NCBI RefSeq assembly: GCF_027924185.1
Contig: NZ_BRVO01000002.1
Location: 744,001-808,000, forward strand
From: Neptunitalea lumnitzerae
GTDB taxonomy: Bacteria > Bacteroidota > Bacteroidia > Flavobacteriales > Flavobacteriaceae
Length of the DNA stretch: 64,000 nt
Direction of reading: 5' to 3'
The notes under the pieces: generated by a model
Databases searched by the model: none
What the model was told of the DNA's origin: nothing
The model's input: the letters and a program-made list of their open reading frames with translations, nothing else
In this document: piece after piece, positions 56,961 through 64,000 of the stretch
How the letters are laid out: each line of letters opens with the position of its first letter
Numbering within the stretch: position 1 is the stretch's first letter
Translations under genes and position numbers: made by a program

Positions 56961-57734
56961 TTAAATATTTTTAGCTTCTTCCCAGAAAACATCCATCTCA
57001 GAAAGGGTCATTTCACCTAGTGATTTTCCCATTTCTGAGGCTTTTTGTTCAAGATAATTAAAGCGTTTTATGAACTTTTTATTGGTGCGCTCCAATGCAT
57101 TTTCAGGATCAATTTTTAAGAATCTGGCATAGTTAATCATGCTAAATAACACGTCTCCAAACTCACCTTCCATAGCATCTTTATCTTGCTTTTCTACTTC
57201 CTCTTGTAGCTCAGACAACTCCTCTTTTAGCTTTTCAAAAACCTGTTCTGGGTGTTCCCAATCAAATCCCACTCCGGCAACTTTATCCTGAATTCGGTTT
57301 GCTTTTACCAACGCTGGTAAACTTTTTGGCACCCCTTCTAAAACACTTTTTTTACCCTCTTTTAATTTTAGTTTTTCCCAGTTTTCTTTTACCTGTTTTT
57401 CATCTTTTACCTGAACGTCTCCATAAATATGCGGATGACGATAAATCAATTTTTCACATAGAGAATTTAGTACATCTGCAATATCAAAATCATTGGTTTC
57501 GCTTCCAATTTTAGCATAGAAAACAATATGCAATAATACATCTCCTAGCTCCTTTTTTACTTCGGTAAGATCTTTATCTAAAATAGCATCTCCTAATTCA
57601 TAAGTCTCTTCTATGGTAAGTGGTCTTAAAGATTCCATGGTTTGTTTTTGATCCCACGGACACTTCTCTCTCAACTCGTCCATTATAGTTAATAATCTAT
57701 CAAAAGCCTTTAATTGAGATTCTCTGCTATTCAT
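56961..57734 (-). CDS. mazG: Nucleoside triphosphate pyrophosphohydrolase MazG
   Basis: MazG hydrolyses NTPs and dNTPs to monophosphates, cleaning the pool or lowering ppGpp. The 257-residue protein has two MazG repeats: LREKCPWDQKQTMESLRPLTIEE with ELGDVLLHIVFYA in the first, and EFGDVLFSMINYARF in the second, which carry the Glu/Asp metal ligands. It lies 12 bp after pyrD on the same strand. Confidence 0.95.
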   Translation of the reverse strand: MNSRESQLKAFDRLLTIMDELREKCPWDQKQTMESLRPLTIEETYELGDAILDKDLTEVKKELGDVLLHIVFYAKIGSETNDFDIADVLNSLCEKLIYRHPHIYGDVQVKDEKQVKENWEKLKLKEGKKSVLEGVPKSLPALVKANRIQDKVAGVGFDWEHPEQVFEKLKEELSELQEEVEKQDKDAMEGEFGDVLFSMINYARFLKIDPENALERTNKKFIKRFNYLEQKASEMGKSLGEMTLSEMDVFWEEAKNI

Positions 57735-57746
57735 AATATAAAGTTT

Positions 57747-58772
57747 TTAGGAGCGTGCTATAATTGCTTTGTTTATGTCTTTAATAAGTTTAGGACCCTC
57801 GTAGATAAATCCTGTATATAGCTGTACCAAGTCGGCACCAGCATCTAATTTTTCTAAGGCATCTTCGGCTGTATGGATACCTCCAACCCCAATAATAGGG
57901 AATGCCTTGTTGCTTTTCTCTGCAAGAAACTTAATTACCTCGGTGCTTCTGGCGGTTAACGGCTTACCACTTAATCCTCCGGTTTCTTTAATTAAGCTTT
58001 CGTCAGATGTTAAACCATCTCTGGCAATAGTAGTATTGGTTGCTATAACACCAGCTATTTTAGTTTCTTTTACAATATCAATAATATCTAACAACTGATC
58101 GTCTGTAAGGTCGGGTGCTATTTTTAACAAGATAGGCTTAGGCGCTTCTTTTAAGGCATTCTTTTCCATTAACGTATTTAGTAGTAGTGTTAACGGTTCT
58201 TTGTCTTGTAAAGCTCTTAAATTAGGCGTATTTGGGCTACTTACGTTTACTACAAAGTAATCTACATAATCAAACAAGGCATCAAAACAGATTTTATAAT
58301 CTTCTACCGCCTCTTCATTAGGGGTTACTTTATTTTTCCCAATATTTCCACCAATAAGAACATCAGAATTTTTCTTTAAACGCTCCACTGCCTCTTCTAC
58401 TCCACCGTTGTTAAAGCCCATACGGTTTATAATAGCTTGGTCTGCTCTTAATCGAAACAAACGCTTTTTAGGATTTCCAGGCTGTGGTTTAGGCGTTAAT
58501 GTTCCTATTTCAATAAATCCAAAACCAAGGGCAGATAGTTCTTTATACAGTTTTGCATCTTTATCAAAACCAGCTGCAAGTCCTACCGGGTTTTTAAACT
58601 TTAATCCGAAAACCTCACGCTCTAATGCAGGGTGCGATACCTCAAACGAGCTTTTAATAATACCTTTTACAAAGGGAAGATTTTGTCCTATTCGTAAACA
58701 AGAAAAAGTAAAGTGATGAATTTTCTCAGGATCAAACTTAAATAAAACAGGCCTAATGAGTTGTTTGTACAT
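57747..58772 (-). CDS. pyrD: Dihydroorotate dehydrogenase (quinone), class 2
   Basis: PyrD oxidises dihydroorotate to orotate with quinone as acceptor at the inner membrane. With the ATG at 58772 it has 341 residues beginning [11 protein letters not shown], the class 2 membrane-binding helix. [12 protein letters not shown], the catalytic Ser in [11 protein letters not shown], and [12 protein letters not shown] are present. The frame is open to 58808, but a promoter element at 58806-58813 overlaps that codon and favours 58772. Confidence 0.95.
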   Translation of the reverse strand: MYKQLIRPVLFKFDPEKIHHFTFSCLRIGQNLPFVKGIIKSSFEVSHPALEREVFGLKFKNPVGLAAGFDKDAKLYKELSALGFGFIEIGTLTPKPQPGNPKKRLFRLRADQAIINRMGFNNGGVEEAVERLKKNSDVLIGGNIGKNKVTPNEEAVEDYKICFDALFDYVDYFVVNVSSPNTPNLRALQDKEPLTLLLNTLMEKNALKEAPKPILLKIAPDLTDDQLLDIIDIVKETKIAGVIATNTTIARDGLTSDESLIKETGGLSGKPLTARSTEVIKFLAEKSNKAFPIIGVGGIHTAEDALEKLDAGADLVQLYTGFIYEGPKLIKDINKAIIARS

Positions 58773-58805
58773 AGAAGGTTGTGTTGTTAGTTTATAAGTT
58801 GTCTG

Positions 58806-58813
58806 CAAAAGTA
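58806..58813 (-). promoter_or_regulatory. TAnnTTTG promoter -7 element (minus strand)
   Basis: TACTTTTG lies 33 nt before the chosen pyrD ATG and should drive pyrD-mazG. Confidence 0.55.
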
Positions 58814-58866
58814 CGTTATCCTATTATTTTTATAAAGAAAACTTTATAATTAGCTTAAATAGATTG

Positions 58867-58874
58867 TATTTTTG
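58867..58874 (+). promoter_or_regulatory. TAnnTTTG promoter -7 element
   Basis: TATTTTTG lies 29 nt before the pepT ATG. Confidence 0.55.
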
Positions 58875-58903
58875 AGAATTACATAAATGAAAAGATATAT
58901 TGT

Positions 58904-60139
58904 ATGAAACCTATTATTGATAGATTTATCAGTTATATAACTGTGGATACTCAGTCTGACCCAGCTTCTGAAACTACACCTAGTACAGAAAAACAATGGG
59001 ATTTAGCCAACCAACTTGTAGAAGAATTAAAGAGCATTGGTTTAGAAGATGTAACCATAGATGAAAATGCATACATTATGGCTACCTTACCTTCTAATGT
59101 AGCGCATGACGTACCTACCATTGGTTTTGTGGCTCATTTTGATACCAGCCCAGATTTCTCAGGCACTAATGTAAATCCGCAAATTGTAGAAAATTACGAT
59201 GGTGGTGACATTGTATTGAACGAAGAAGAAAATATTGTTTTATCATCTGAATACTTTGAAGACTTAAAACAATATAAAGGGCAAACCATTATAACCACCG
59301 ATGGTACTACCCTATTAGGAGCAGATGATAAAGCAGGTATTACAGAAATTGTTTCTGCTATGGAATACCTTATAGAACACCCTGAAATTAAACATGGTAA
59401 AATACGTATTGGTTTTACGCCTGATGAAGAGATAGGACGTGGTGCTCACAAGTTTGATGTAGCAAAGTTTGGTGCTGAGTGGGCTTATACAATGGATGGT
59501 AGTCAAATAGGAGAATTAGAGTTTGAAAACTTCAATGCTGCCGGAGCTAAAGTTACCTTTAAAGGTAAAAGTGTTCACCCGGGGTATGCTAAAGGAAAAA
59601 TGGTTAATGCCATTATGCTGGCAAATGAGTTTATGAATGCTTTACCAAAAGATGAAGTACCAGAAAAAACAACTGGTAGAGAAGGTTTCTTTCATTTACA
59701 TACCATATCAGGATCTATTGAAAATACTACCATAGAGTATATTATTAGAGACCACGACAGAAAGGCTTTTGAAGCACGTAAAGAGCTACTATATAACATA
59801 GAGGCGGATTTAAATGCTAAATACGGTGATGTTGTTTTATTAGATATTAAAGACCAATATTACAACATGAAAGAAAAGGTGGAACCTGTGATTGAAATAG
59901 TTCATACCGCTAAGGAGGCTATGGAAGCGCTAGATATTAAGCCTATTATTAAGCCTATTAGAGGTGGAACCGATGGTTCGCAACTTAGTTTTATGGGATT
60001 ACCTTGTCCTAATATTTTTGCTGGTGGACATAATTTTCATGGGAAATATGAATATGTACCTGTAGAAAGTATGGAGAAAGCTATGCAGGTAATTGTAAAA
60101 ATTGCTGAATTAACAGCCTCTAAAAAATTAGAAAAATAA
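58904..60139 (+). CDS. pepT: Peptidase T (tripeptidase)
   Basis: PepT removes the N-terminal residue of tripeptides with two zinc ions. The 411-residue M20 protein has the metal block [20 protein letters not shown], the catalytic Glu in [29 protein letters not shown] and the final His in [12 protein letters not shown]. It is a complete, ordinary member. It starts a run with the YdeI-like gene, 12 bp downstream. Confidence 0.96.
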   Translation: MKPIIDRFISYITVDTQSDPASETTPSTEKQWDLANQLVEELKSIGLEDVTIDENAYIMATLPSNVAHDVPTIGFVAHFDTSPDFSGTNVNPQIVENYDGGDIVLNEEENIVLSSEYFEDLKQYKGQTIITTDGTTLLGADDKAGITEIVSAMEYLIEHPEIKHGKIRIGFTPDEEIGRGAHKFDVAKFGAEWAYTMDGSQIGELEFENFNAAGAKVTFKGKSVHPGYAKGKMVNAIMLANEFMNALPKDEVPEKTTGREGFFHLHTISGSIENTTIEYIIRDHDRKAFEARKELLYNIEADLNAKYGDVVLLDIKDQYYNMKEKVEPVIEIVHTAKEAMEALDIKPIIKPIRGGTDGSQLSFMGLPCPNIFAGGHNFHGKYEYVPVESMEKAMQVIVKIAELTASKKLEK

Positions 60140-60151
60140 TACACTAATATA

Positions 60152-60745
60152 ATGGATAAAGTAGCGGCATACCTAGAAAAACATAGTACCTGGAAAACGG
60201 GCTTGGAAAAAATAAGAACCGTGTTACTTCAAACAGAATTGGAAGAAACCATTAAATGGGGTGCCCCTACTTACACCATTAACAACAAAAATATTGTTGG
60301 TCTAGGTGCTTTTAAAAATCATTTTGGGATATGGTTTTTCCAAGGTGCTTTGCTAAAAGACACCAAAAATGTGCTTTTAAATGCACAAGAAGGTAAAACT
60401 AAGGCGTTACGCCAGTGGAGATTTGAAAGTAATGAAGACATCAATGAAGCGTTGATACTCACTTATGTTCAAGAAGCTATTGAAAACCAATTAAAAGGAC
60501 TAGAAATTAAACCTGAACGTTCTAAGAAAATAGCTTTTGATGTAGATCCTATTTTTAAGGAAGCTTTAAAAAAGTCTGAAGAACTAACACAAGCCTTTGA
60601 TAAGTTAACTCCTGGCAAACAAAAGGAATATGCTAACCACATTTTGGAAGCCAAAAGAGAAGCTACCAAAGTTAGTAGATTGGAAAAAATCACCCCTATG
60701 ATACTACAAGGAGTTGGACTACATGATAAATACAAAAACTGCTAA
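60152..60745 (+). CDS. YdeI/DUF1801-like protein
   Basis: The 197-residue protein combines a DUF1801 N-terminal domain (TIKWGAPTYTINNKNIVGLGAFKNHFGIWFF-type motif) with the YdeI/OmdA C-terminal motif LTPGKQKEYANHILEAKRE. Relatives have been tied to resistance to cationic compounds in some bacteria, but no activity is established. Its end overlaps the start of the 2H phosphoesterase gene. Confidence 0.88.
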   Translation: MDKVAAYLEKHSTWKTGLEKIRTVLLQTELEETIKWGAPTYTINNKNIVGLGAFKNHFGIWFFQGALLKDTKNVLLNAQEGKTKALRQWRFESNEDINEALILTYVQEAIENQLKGLEIKPERSKKIAFDVDPIFKEALKKSEELTQAFDKLTPGKQKEYANHILEAKREATKVSRLEKITPMILQGVGLHDKYKNC

Positions 60746-61451
60746 GCAAGGAATTTCCGTTTATCAAATGAATTTAAAAGAGCATTATAGCAACCTTTAT
60801 TACACTTCAAAAGAAAAAATAATTAAGGGGCTTTACAAAACAGATCCCTTAATAAATACAGATAATGATACTAGGTTTGGTATAACTTTGGTTATTAGAC
60901 CAGACCAGCAAACAAAAAATGCTATTCAATCATTTTTATCGGAAATAATTCCTCTAGAACCGCATCAATATTATTACCCTAATTCTGATATTCACATAAC
61001 ATTACTATCTGTTATCTCTTGTTATAACGGATTCTCTTTAGACAACATAACAATAGAAGATTATACTTCCATTATTGAAGAGGGTTTAAATGGTATAAGA
61101 CCTTTTAAGATAAGTTTTAAAGGTATAACAGCTTCAGACTCTTGTATTATTGTTCAAGGATTTCCTGATGATAATAGCTTAAATTTAATAAGAGATCAAT
61201 TAAGAAGTCAATTTAAAAACGTTTCTATAGAACAAAGCATAGACAAACGTTACGCTATTCAGACAGCCCATGCTACAGTAATTAGATTTAGGGCACCTCT
61301 AACAAATACAAGCAAGCTCATAACTACTTTAGAAAAATATAGAGACCATAATTTTGGAACTTTTACGGTAAACTCAATTGAACTGGTTTATAACGATTGG
61401 TACCAAAGAAAAAAGTTTGTAAAAACACTCAAAACTTTTAACCTAGACTAA
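60723..61451 (+). CDS. 2H phosphoesterase superfamily protein
   Basis: From the ATG at 60723 the protein has 242 residues. Two His-x-Thr motifs, H91-I-T in DIHITLLSV and H183-A-T in TAHATVIRF, are the catalytic signature of 2H phosphoesterases such as 2'-5' RNA ligase and cyclic nucleotide phosphodiesterases. Their spacing of about 90 residues is normal. The substrate is unknown. The start could also be TTG 60714 or ATG 60768; AAGGAG at 60708-60713, 9 nt before ATG 60723, slightly favours that one, which overlaps the YdeI gene by 23 bp. Confidence 0.85.
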   Translation: MINTKTAKQGISVYQMNLKEHYSNLYYTSKEKIIKGLYKTDPLINTDNDTRFGITLVIRPDQQTKNAIQSFLSEIIPLEPHQYYYPNSDIHITLLSVISCYNGFSLDNITIEDYTSIIEEGLNGIRPFKISFKGITASDSCIIVQGFPDDNSLNLIRDQLRSQFKNVSIEQSIDKRYAIQTAHATVIRFRAPLTNTSKLITTLEKYRDHNFGTFTVNSIELVYNDWYQRKKFVKTLKTFNLD

Positions 61452-61515
61452 TTTAACCTTTACTTAGTTTTTACCTCCTTTTTTATTACCTATCTTTAAA
61501 TCAAAACTACATGTT

Positions 61516-62247
61516 ATGAAATTAAAGATATCGCTATTGTTAACCTTACTAACTCTTATAGGTTGCTCGCAGAAGAAAACTGAAGAAGCTCTTGAGATTA
61601 TCCCAATTGAACATGCCTCTTTTGTATTAAAAACAGAAGCTACAACTATTTTTGTTGATCCTGCTGTAAAGGCAAACTTTTTCAATCAGTATGGTACTCC
61701 TGATATTGTATTGCTTACCGATATTCATGGAGACCACCTGAATATTGAAACGTTGAAGAGCTTAAAAATAGACCAAAACACTAAAATCATTGCTCCCCAA
61801 GCTGTAGCAGACAAACTCCCTGAAACTTTTAAAAGTAAGACTATTGTTATGAACAATGGAGCTACTAAAACCATTTTAGACATTCCTATAGAAGCAATCC
61901 CTATGTATAATTTAAGAGAGGAAGCCAAACAATTTCATCCTAAAGGAAGAGGTAATGGATATCTTCTAACATTAGACAATAAACGTATTTATATAAGTGG
62001 TGACACCGAGGATATACCCGAAATGCGAAACCTTAAAAATATAGATATTGCCTTTGTATGTATGAACCTACCCTATACAATGACGGTTGATAAGGCAGCT
62101 GAAGCAGTACTAGACTTTGCTCCTAAAACCGTATACCCTTACCACTACAGAGGACAAGATGGGAAAAGCGACATTGGAAAATTTAAAGAACTTACAACAT
62201 CTGAAAGTAAAGATATAGAAGTTAAACTTCTTGAATGGTATCCTTAA
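61516..62247 (+). CDS. MBL-fold hydrolase lipoprotein
   Basis: The 243-residue protein has a lipoprotein signal ending LTLIGC (Cys17) and a small metallo-beta-lactamase domain. The metal motif reads D69-I-H71-G-D73-H74, so the first His of the usual HxHxDH is Asp. SGDTEDIPEM and YPYHYRG supply the other ligand positions. It resembles the UPF0173/RomA-like hydrolases. Exported location and the altered first ligand make the activity uncertain. A TATCTTTA near-promoter lies at 61491-61498. Confidence 0.88.
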   Translation: MKLKISLLLTLLTLIGCSQKKTEEALEIIPIEHASFVLKTEATTIFVDPAVKANFFNQYGTPDIVLLTDIHGDHLNIETLKSLKIDQNTKIIAPQAVADKLPETFKSKTIVMNNGATKTILDIPIEAIPMYNLREEAKQFHPKGRGNGYLLTLDNKRIYISGDTEDIPEMRNLKNIDIAFVCMNLPYTMTVDKAAEAVLDFAPKTVYPYHYRGQDGKSDIGKFKELTTSESKDIEVKLLEWYP

Positions 62248-62272
62248 AATTACTTTCGCTATACGTTAAAAA

Positions 62273-62307
62273 AAAAGATCCTTCTAGATAATTTAGAAGG
62301 ATCTTTT
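62273..62307. terminator. Bidirectional terminator
   Basis: AAAAGATCCTTCTA (62273-62286) pairs perfectly with 62294-62307 around a 7-nt loop, with A and T runs on the sides. It lies between the convergent MBL lipoprotein and amide hydrolase genes. Confidence 0.9.
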
Positions 62308-62328
62308 CTATTATAAATTATAGCAAGA

Positions 62329-63459
62329 CTATAGTGCCGGTTCTGGAACTGATACACTTTTAGTTAAATCAATGGCAAAGTTTTCCTTTGTTGGAATAGC
62401 TATCTTAATATTAGCTAAAGAAGATAGATTATCCACGTAAGACTCTAATACCTCCTTAAAATCAACTACAAAAAAGGAAGGTGATCCATACATTCGTATA
62501 TAGTACTTTAAATTTTGGGTATCTGAAATAGTAAGCCATTGGGTTAAATCTGAATCTTCACTTAGCGGATTTGCATCGATTCCTTCTCTAATAGTTCCAA
62601 AAGGAATATCAATAGTATTTAATACATGTACTGCTAAATTAACCGACTCTTCTGTAGTTTCTGGTTCATACGCATAATTTACCATCATAGCAGCTCTCAC
62701 AAATCTGCTTACCGGAGTAGAATTTGCAGGCAAGCCACTAAATCCAGTACCTTGAGAAGGACAACTAACAGAAAAACGAGCACCTTCGCGGGCAGGCTGA
62801 TTAAAAGGAGTAATATTTGAATAATTATTTAAGTTTAGTTTCTGCCAAGGAAATACTGGGTCGTTGGTTAAAACTCCAATATCACTATTGTCATGAATTT
62901 GTAATTTCCCATCTGTAAACTCAATAACGATAGCATTCCCTTGAGCGTCATTCACTGGGAAATGCATCAAAAAACCAGGATTATCTTTTGTAAATTCATT
63001 TATGGGGTTTGTTACTACTATTTCAGGTAACTTATTTTTCACATCTTCAACACTACTACATGTGCTTAAAATCCAATTAGTCAAATAAGGGTACCATAGC
63101 ACGCTATTATCAGAAGCTTCTTTTCCATCTTGGTACTCAGCTACAGTGAGCACCATATCTCCTGTAACAAGTCCTTCACTATTCATTCCGTTAGCAGCAA
63201 AATCTATTTTAAAAGAGTTCATTCCTATAAATGAATATAAGCCTTCCCATGTATGTAATTTTTTAACATCTATTGACTCCAAATCATCTATAGGAAGCCC
63301 AAGTTGTAGAAACTTCTCTATCAAGAGAAGCTTATCCTGTACGTATTGGTATCCCTTCGGACGAAAAAACACTTCAGAGTTTAGAAATTTAGCGTACTCC
63401 ATGGTACGGCCTACGATGGTATTTCCATCTTTACTGTTGATTGTAATACTGGTACACAT
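62329..63459 (-). CDS. Linear amide C-N hydrolase (choloylglycine hydrolase family)
   Basis: The 376-residue protein belongs to the Ntn hydrolases that cleave linear amides, including conjugated bile salts, penicillin V and acyl-homoserine lactones. After removal of Met, Cys2 in MCTSITI would be the nucleophile, and R18 in GRTMEY is the usual partner. GLVTGD and VLTNDPVFPWQ match further active-site blocks. No signal peptide precedes Cys2, so it should act in the cytoplasm. The real substrate is unknown; a bile salt role is unlikely to follow from the family alone. Confidence 0.92.
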   Translation of the reverse strand: MCTSITINSKDGNTIVGRTMEYAKFLNSEVFFRPKGYQYVQDKLLLIEKFLQLGLPIDDLESIDVKKLHTWEGLYSFIGMNSFKIDFAANGMNSEGLVTGDMVLTVAEYQDGKEASDNSVLWYPYLTNWILSTCSSVEDVKNKLPEIVVTNPINEFTKDNPGFLMHFPVNDAQGNAIVIEFTDGKLQIHDNSDIGVLTNDPVFPWQKLNLNNYSNITPFNQPAREGARFSVSCPSQGTGFSGLPANSTPVSRFVRAAMMVNYAYEPETTEESVNLAVHVLNTIDIPFGTIREGIDANPLSEDSDLTQWLTISDTQNLKYYIRMYGSPSFFVVDFKEVLESYVDNLSSLANIKIAIPTKENFAIDLTKSVSVPEPAL

Positions 63460-63524
63460 AACAAATAAATTATTTAAGTTATTAATTCATAAGATTTAGA
63501 GGGGGCTAAATCATTGATATACAC

Positions 63525-63532
63525 CAAAATTA
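63525..63532 (-). promoter_or_regulatory. TAnnTTTG promoter -7 element (minus strand)
   Basis: TAATTTTG on the minus strand lies 65 nt before the amide hydrolase ATG, a longer leader than elsewhere in the window. Confidence 0.45.
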
Positions 63533-63624
63533 CTTTATCAAAACACTAAAAAAATACGTAAAAAATGGTATTTTCTTACTTCTAATACAATTAAAAGCGC
63601 ATAAATCCATTTTTCAACTACTTT

Positions 63625-63658
63625 TTTAAAAACAAAAAAGCCGCTATAAAGCGGCTTT
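63625..63658 (-). terminator. Terminator after the C1-type peptidase
   Basis: AAAGCCGCT (63637-63645) pairs with AGCGGCTTT (63650-63658). On the minus strand the stem is followed by T-runs at 63639-63625, so it ends the peptidase gene. Confidence 0.85.
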
Positions 63659-63679
63659 CATGTTCGTTAAATATAAAAA

Positions 63680-64000
63680 TTAACTCTTATAAATCTTTTT
63701 AGGAATTGCTTTTTTGTTTACCAATAAAGCAGTGGTTTTGTACTTCACAAAGTTCTTAGTTACAAATAAATACCCCATGTAATCATTAGATTCTCCCCAT
63801 GAGTTTTTTACTATGTAGTATTCTTTACCATTTTGGTCCTTAGCTAAACCTACAATTTGCATACCATGATCATCTGTAGTAGTATAGTTATCAAATGCTT
63901 CTTGACGCATTTCTGGAGTAATTTCAGCTTCCGGTTGTGGACCATTAAACATATTGTCTTTTTCTTCTGCTGTCATATACTTATAATCCATTTCTGGTAC
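63680..64000 (-). CDS. C1-type cysteine peptidase, bleomycin-hydrolase-like (5' part outside window)
   Basis: The frame is open to the window edge, so only the C-terminal 106 residues are seen. They include the catalytic His in TTDDHGMQIVGLA and the catalytic Asn in YYIVKNSWGE, the end signature of papain-fold aminopeptidases of the C1B (PepC/bleomycin hydrolase) group. The nucleophile Cys must lie upstream. Any signal peptide is out of view. The spacing between the His block and NSWG fits C1B better than secreted C1A enzymes. Confidence 0.88.
   Translation of the reverse strand, partial: VPEMDYKYMTAEEKDNMFNGPQPEAEITPEMRQEAFDNYTTTDDHGMQIVGLAKDQNGKEYYIVKNSWGESNDYMGYLFVTKNFVKYKTTALLVNKKAIPKKIYKS

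Overview
The window reads as chromosomal core DNA of a Flavobacteriia-type member of the Bacteroidota, probably a Flavobacteriaceae species. It is visibly AT-rich and packed with genes. Supporting features are a secreted protein with a type IX secretion C-terminal sorting domain, families typical of the group (BatA-like, DUF4835, DUF6913-like, DUF3124, an RprXY-like two-component pair), and the Bacteroidota promoter element TAnnTTTG upstream of many genes. I saw no rRNA, tRNA, CRISPR array, insertion sequence, integrase or phage gene. The species cannot be named from this sequence.

Layout, left to right. 1-6.7 kb (+): the end of a LolD-like ABC ATPase, a TIGR02757 protein, a GAF histidine kinase, then a BatA-like protein, a dihydroorotase homologue without catalytic histidines, a small membrane protein and an esterase. 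6.7-9.0 kb (-): TerC, an anchored hypothetical protein and a PhnP-like hydrolase. 9.1-18.6 kb (+): a conserved unknown, a type IX-secreted repeat protein, glycosyltransferase-YbbR-CoaE, and an RprXY-like pair. 18.6-28.1 kb (-): a nine-gene run from a Gfo/Idh oxidoreductase through hbd, DUF1015, YggS, an exonuclease/GIY-YIG fusion, a DUF3857 protein, a voltage-sensor K+ channel and miaA to a DUF3124 lipoprotein. 28.2-30.5 kb: pcm (+) facing a GT39 glycosyltransferase (-). 30.5-30.9 kb: the only gene-free stretch over 300 bp, with a candidate small transcript. 30.9-40.4 kb (-): smpB, fabI-deoD, bamD-rpoZ-coaBC-DUF4835 with recN, and DUF6913-dapA-Kir channel. 40.5-42.1 kb (+): a 5'-nucleotidase split over two genes in swapped order. 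42.1-46.8 kb (-): GNAT-prmC-ligA and two YhhN-like membrane proteins. 46.9-49.1 kb (+): ribD-HAD-YigZ. 49.7-52.3 kb (+): dnaA, a low-molecular-weight phosphatase and a tetrapyrrole-methylase-fold methyltransferase. 52.4-57 kb: the glyoxylate shunt genes aceB-aceA (-) divergent from an ScfR/RamB-type regulator (+), with a perfect 16-bp palindrome between them. 57-64 kb: mazG and pyrD (-), pepT, a YdeI-like protein, a 2H phosphoesterase and an MBL lipoprotein (+), a linear-amide hydrolase (-), and the 3' end of a C1-type peptidase (-).

Most of this is housekeeping: NAD-ligase and RecN repair, trans-translation, lipid and CoA synthesis, outer-membrane assembly and the glyoxylate bypass. I found no clear new defence or mobile system. 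The most interesting signals are regulatory or concern enzyme evolution: the aceBA palindrome, a set of TAnnTTTG elements only 4-5 nt from start codons (implying leaderless mRNAs), the dihydroorotase without metal ligands, the split nucleotidase, a voltage-sensor channel with a cytoplasmic zinc ribbon, and the unassigned transcript beside smpB.
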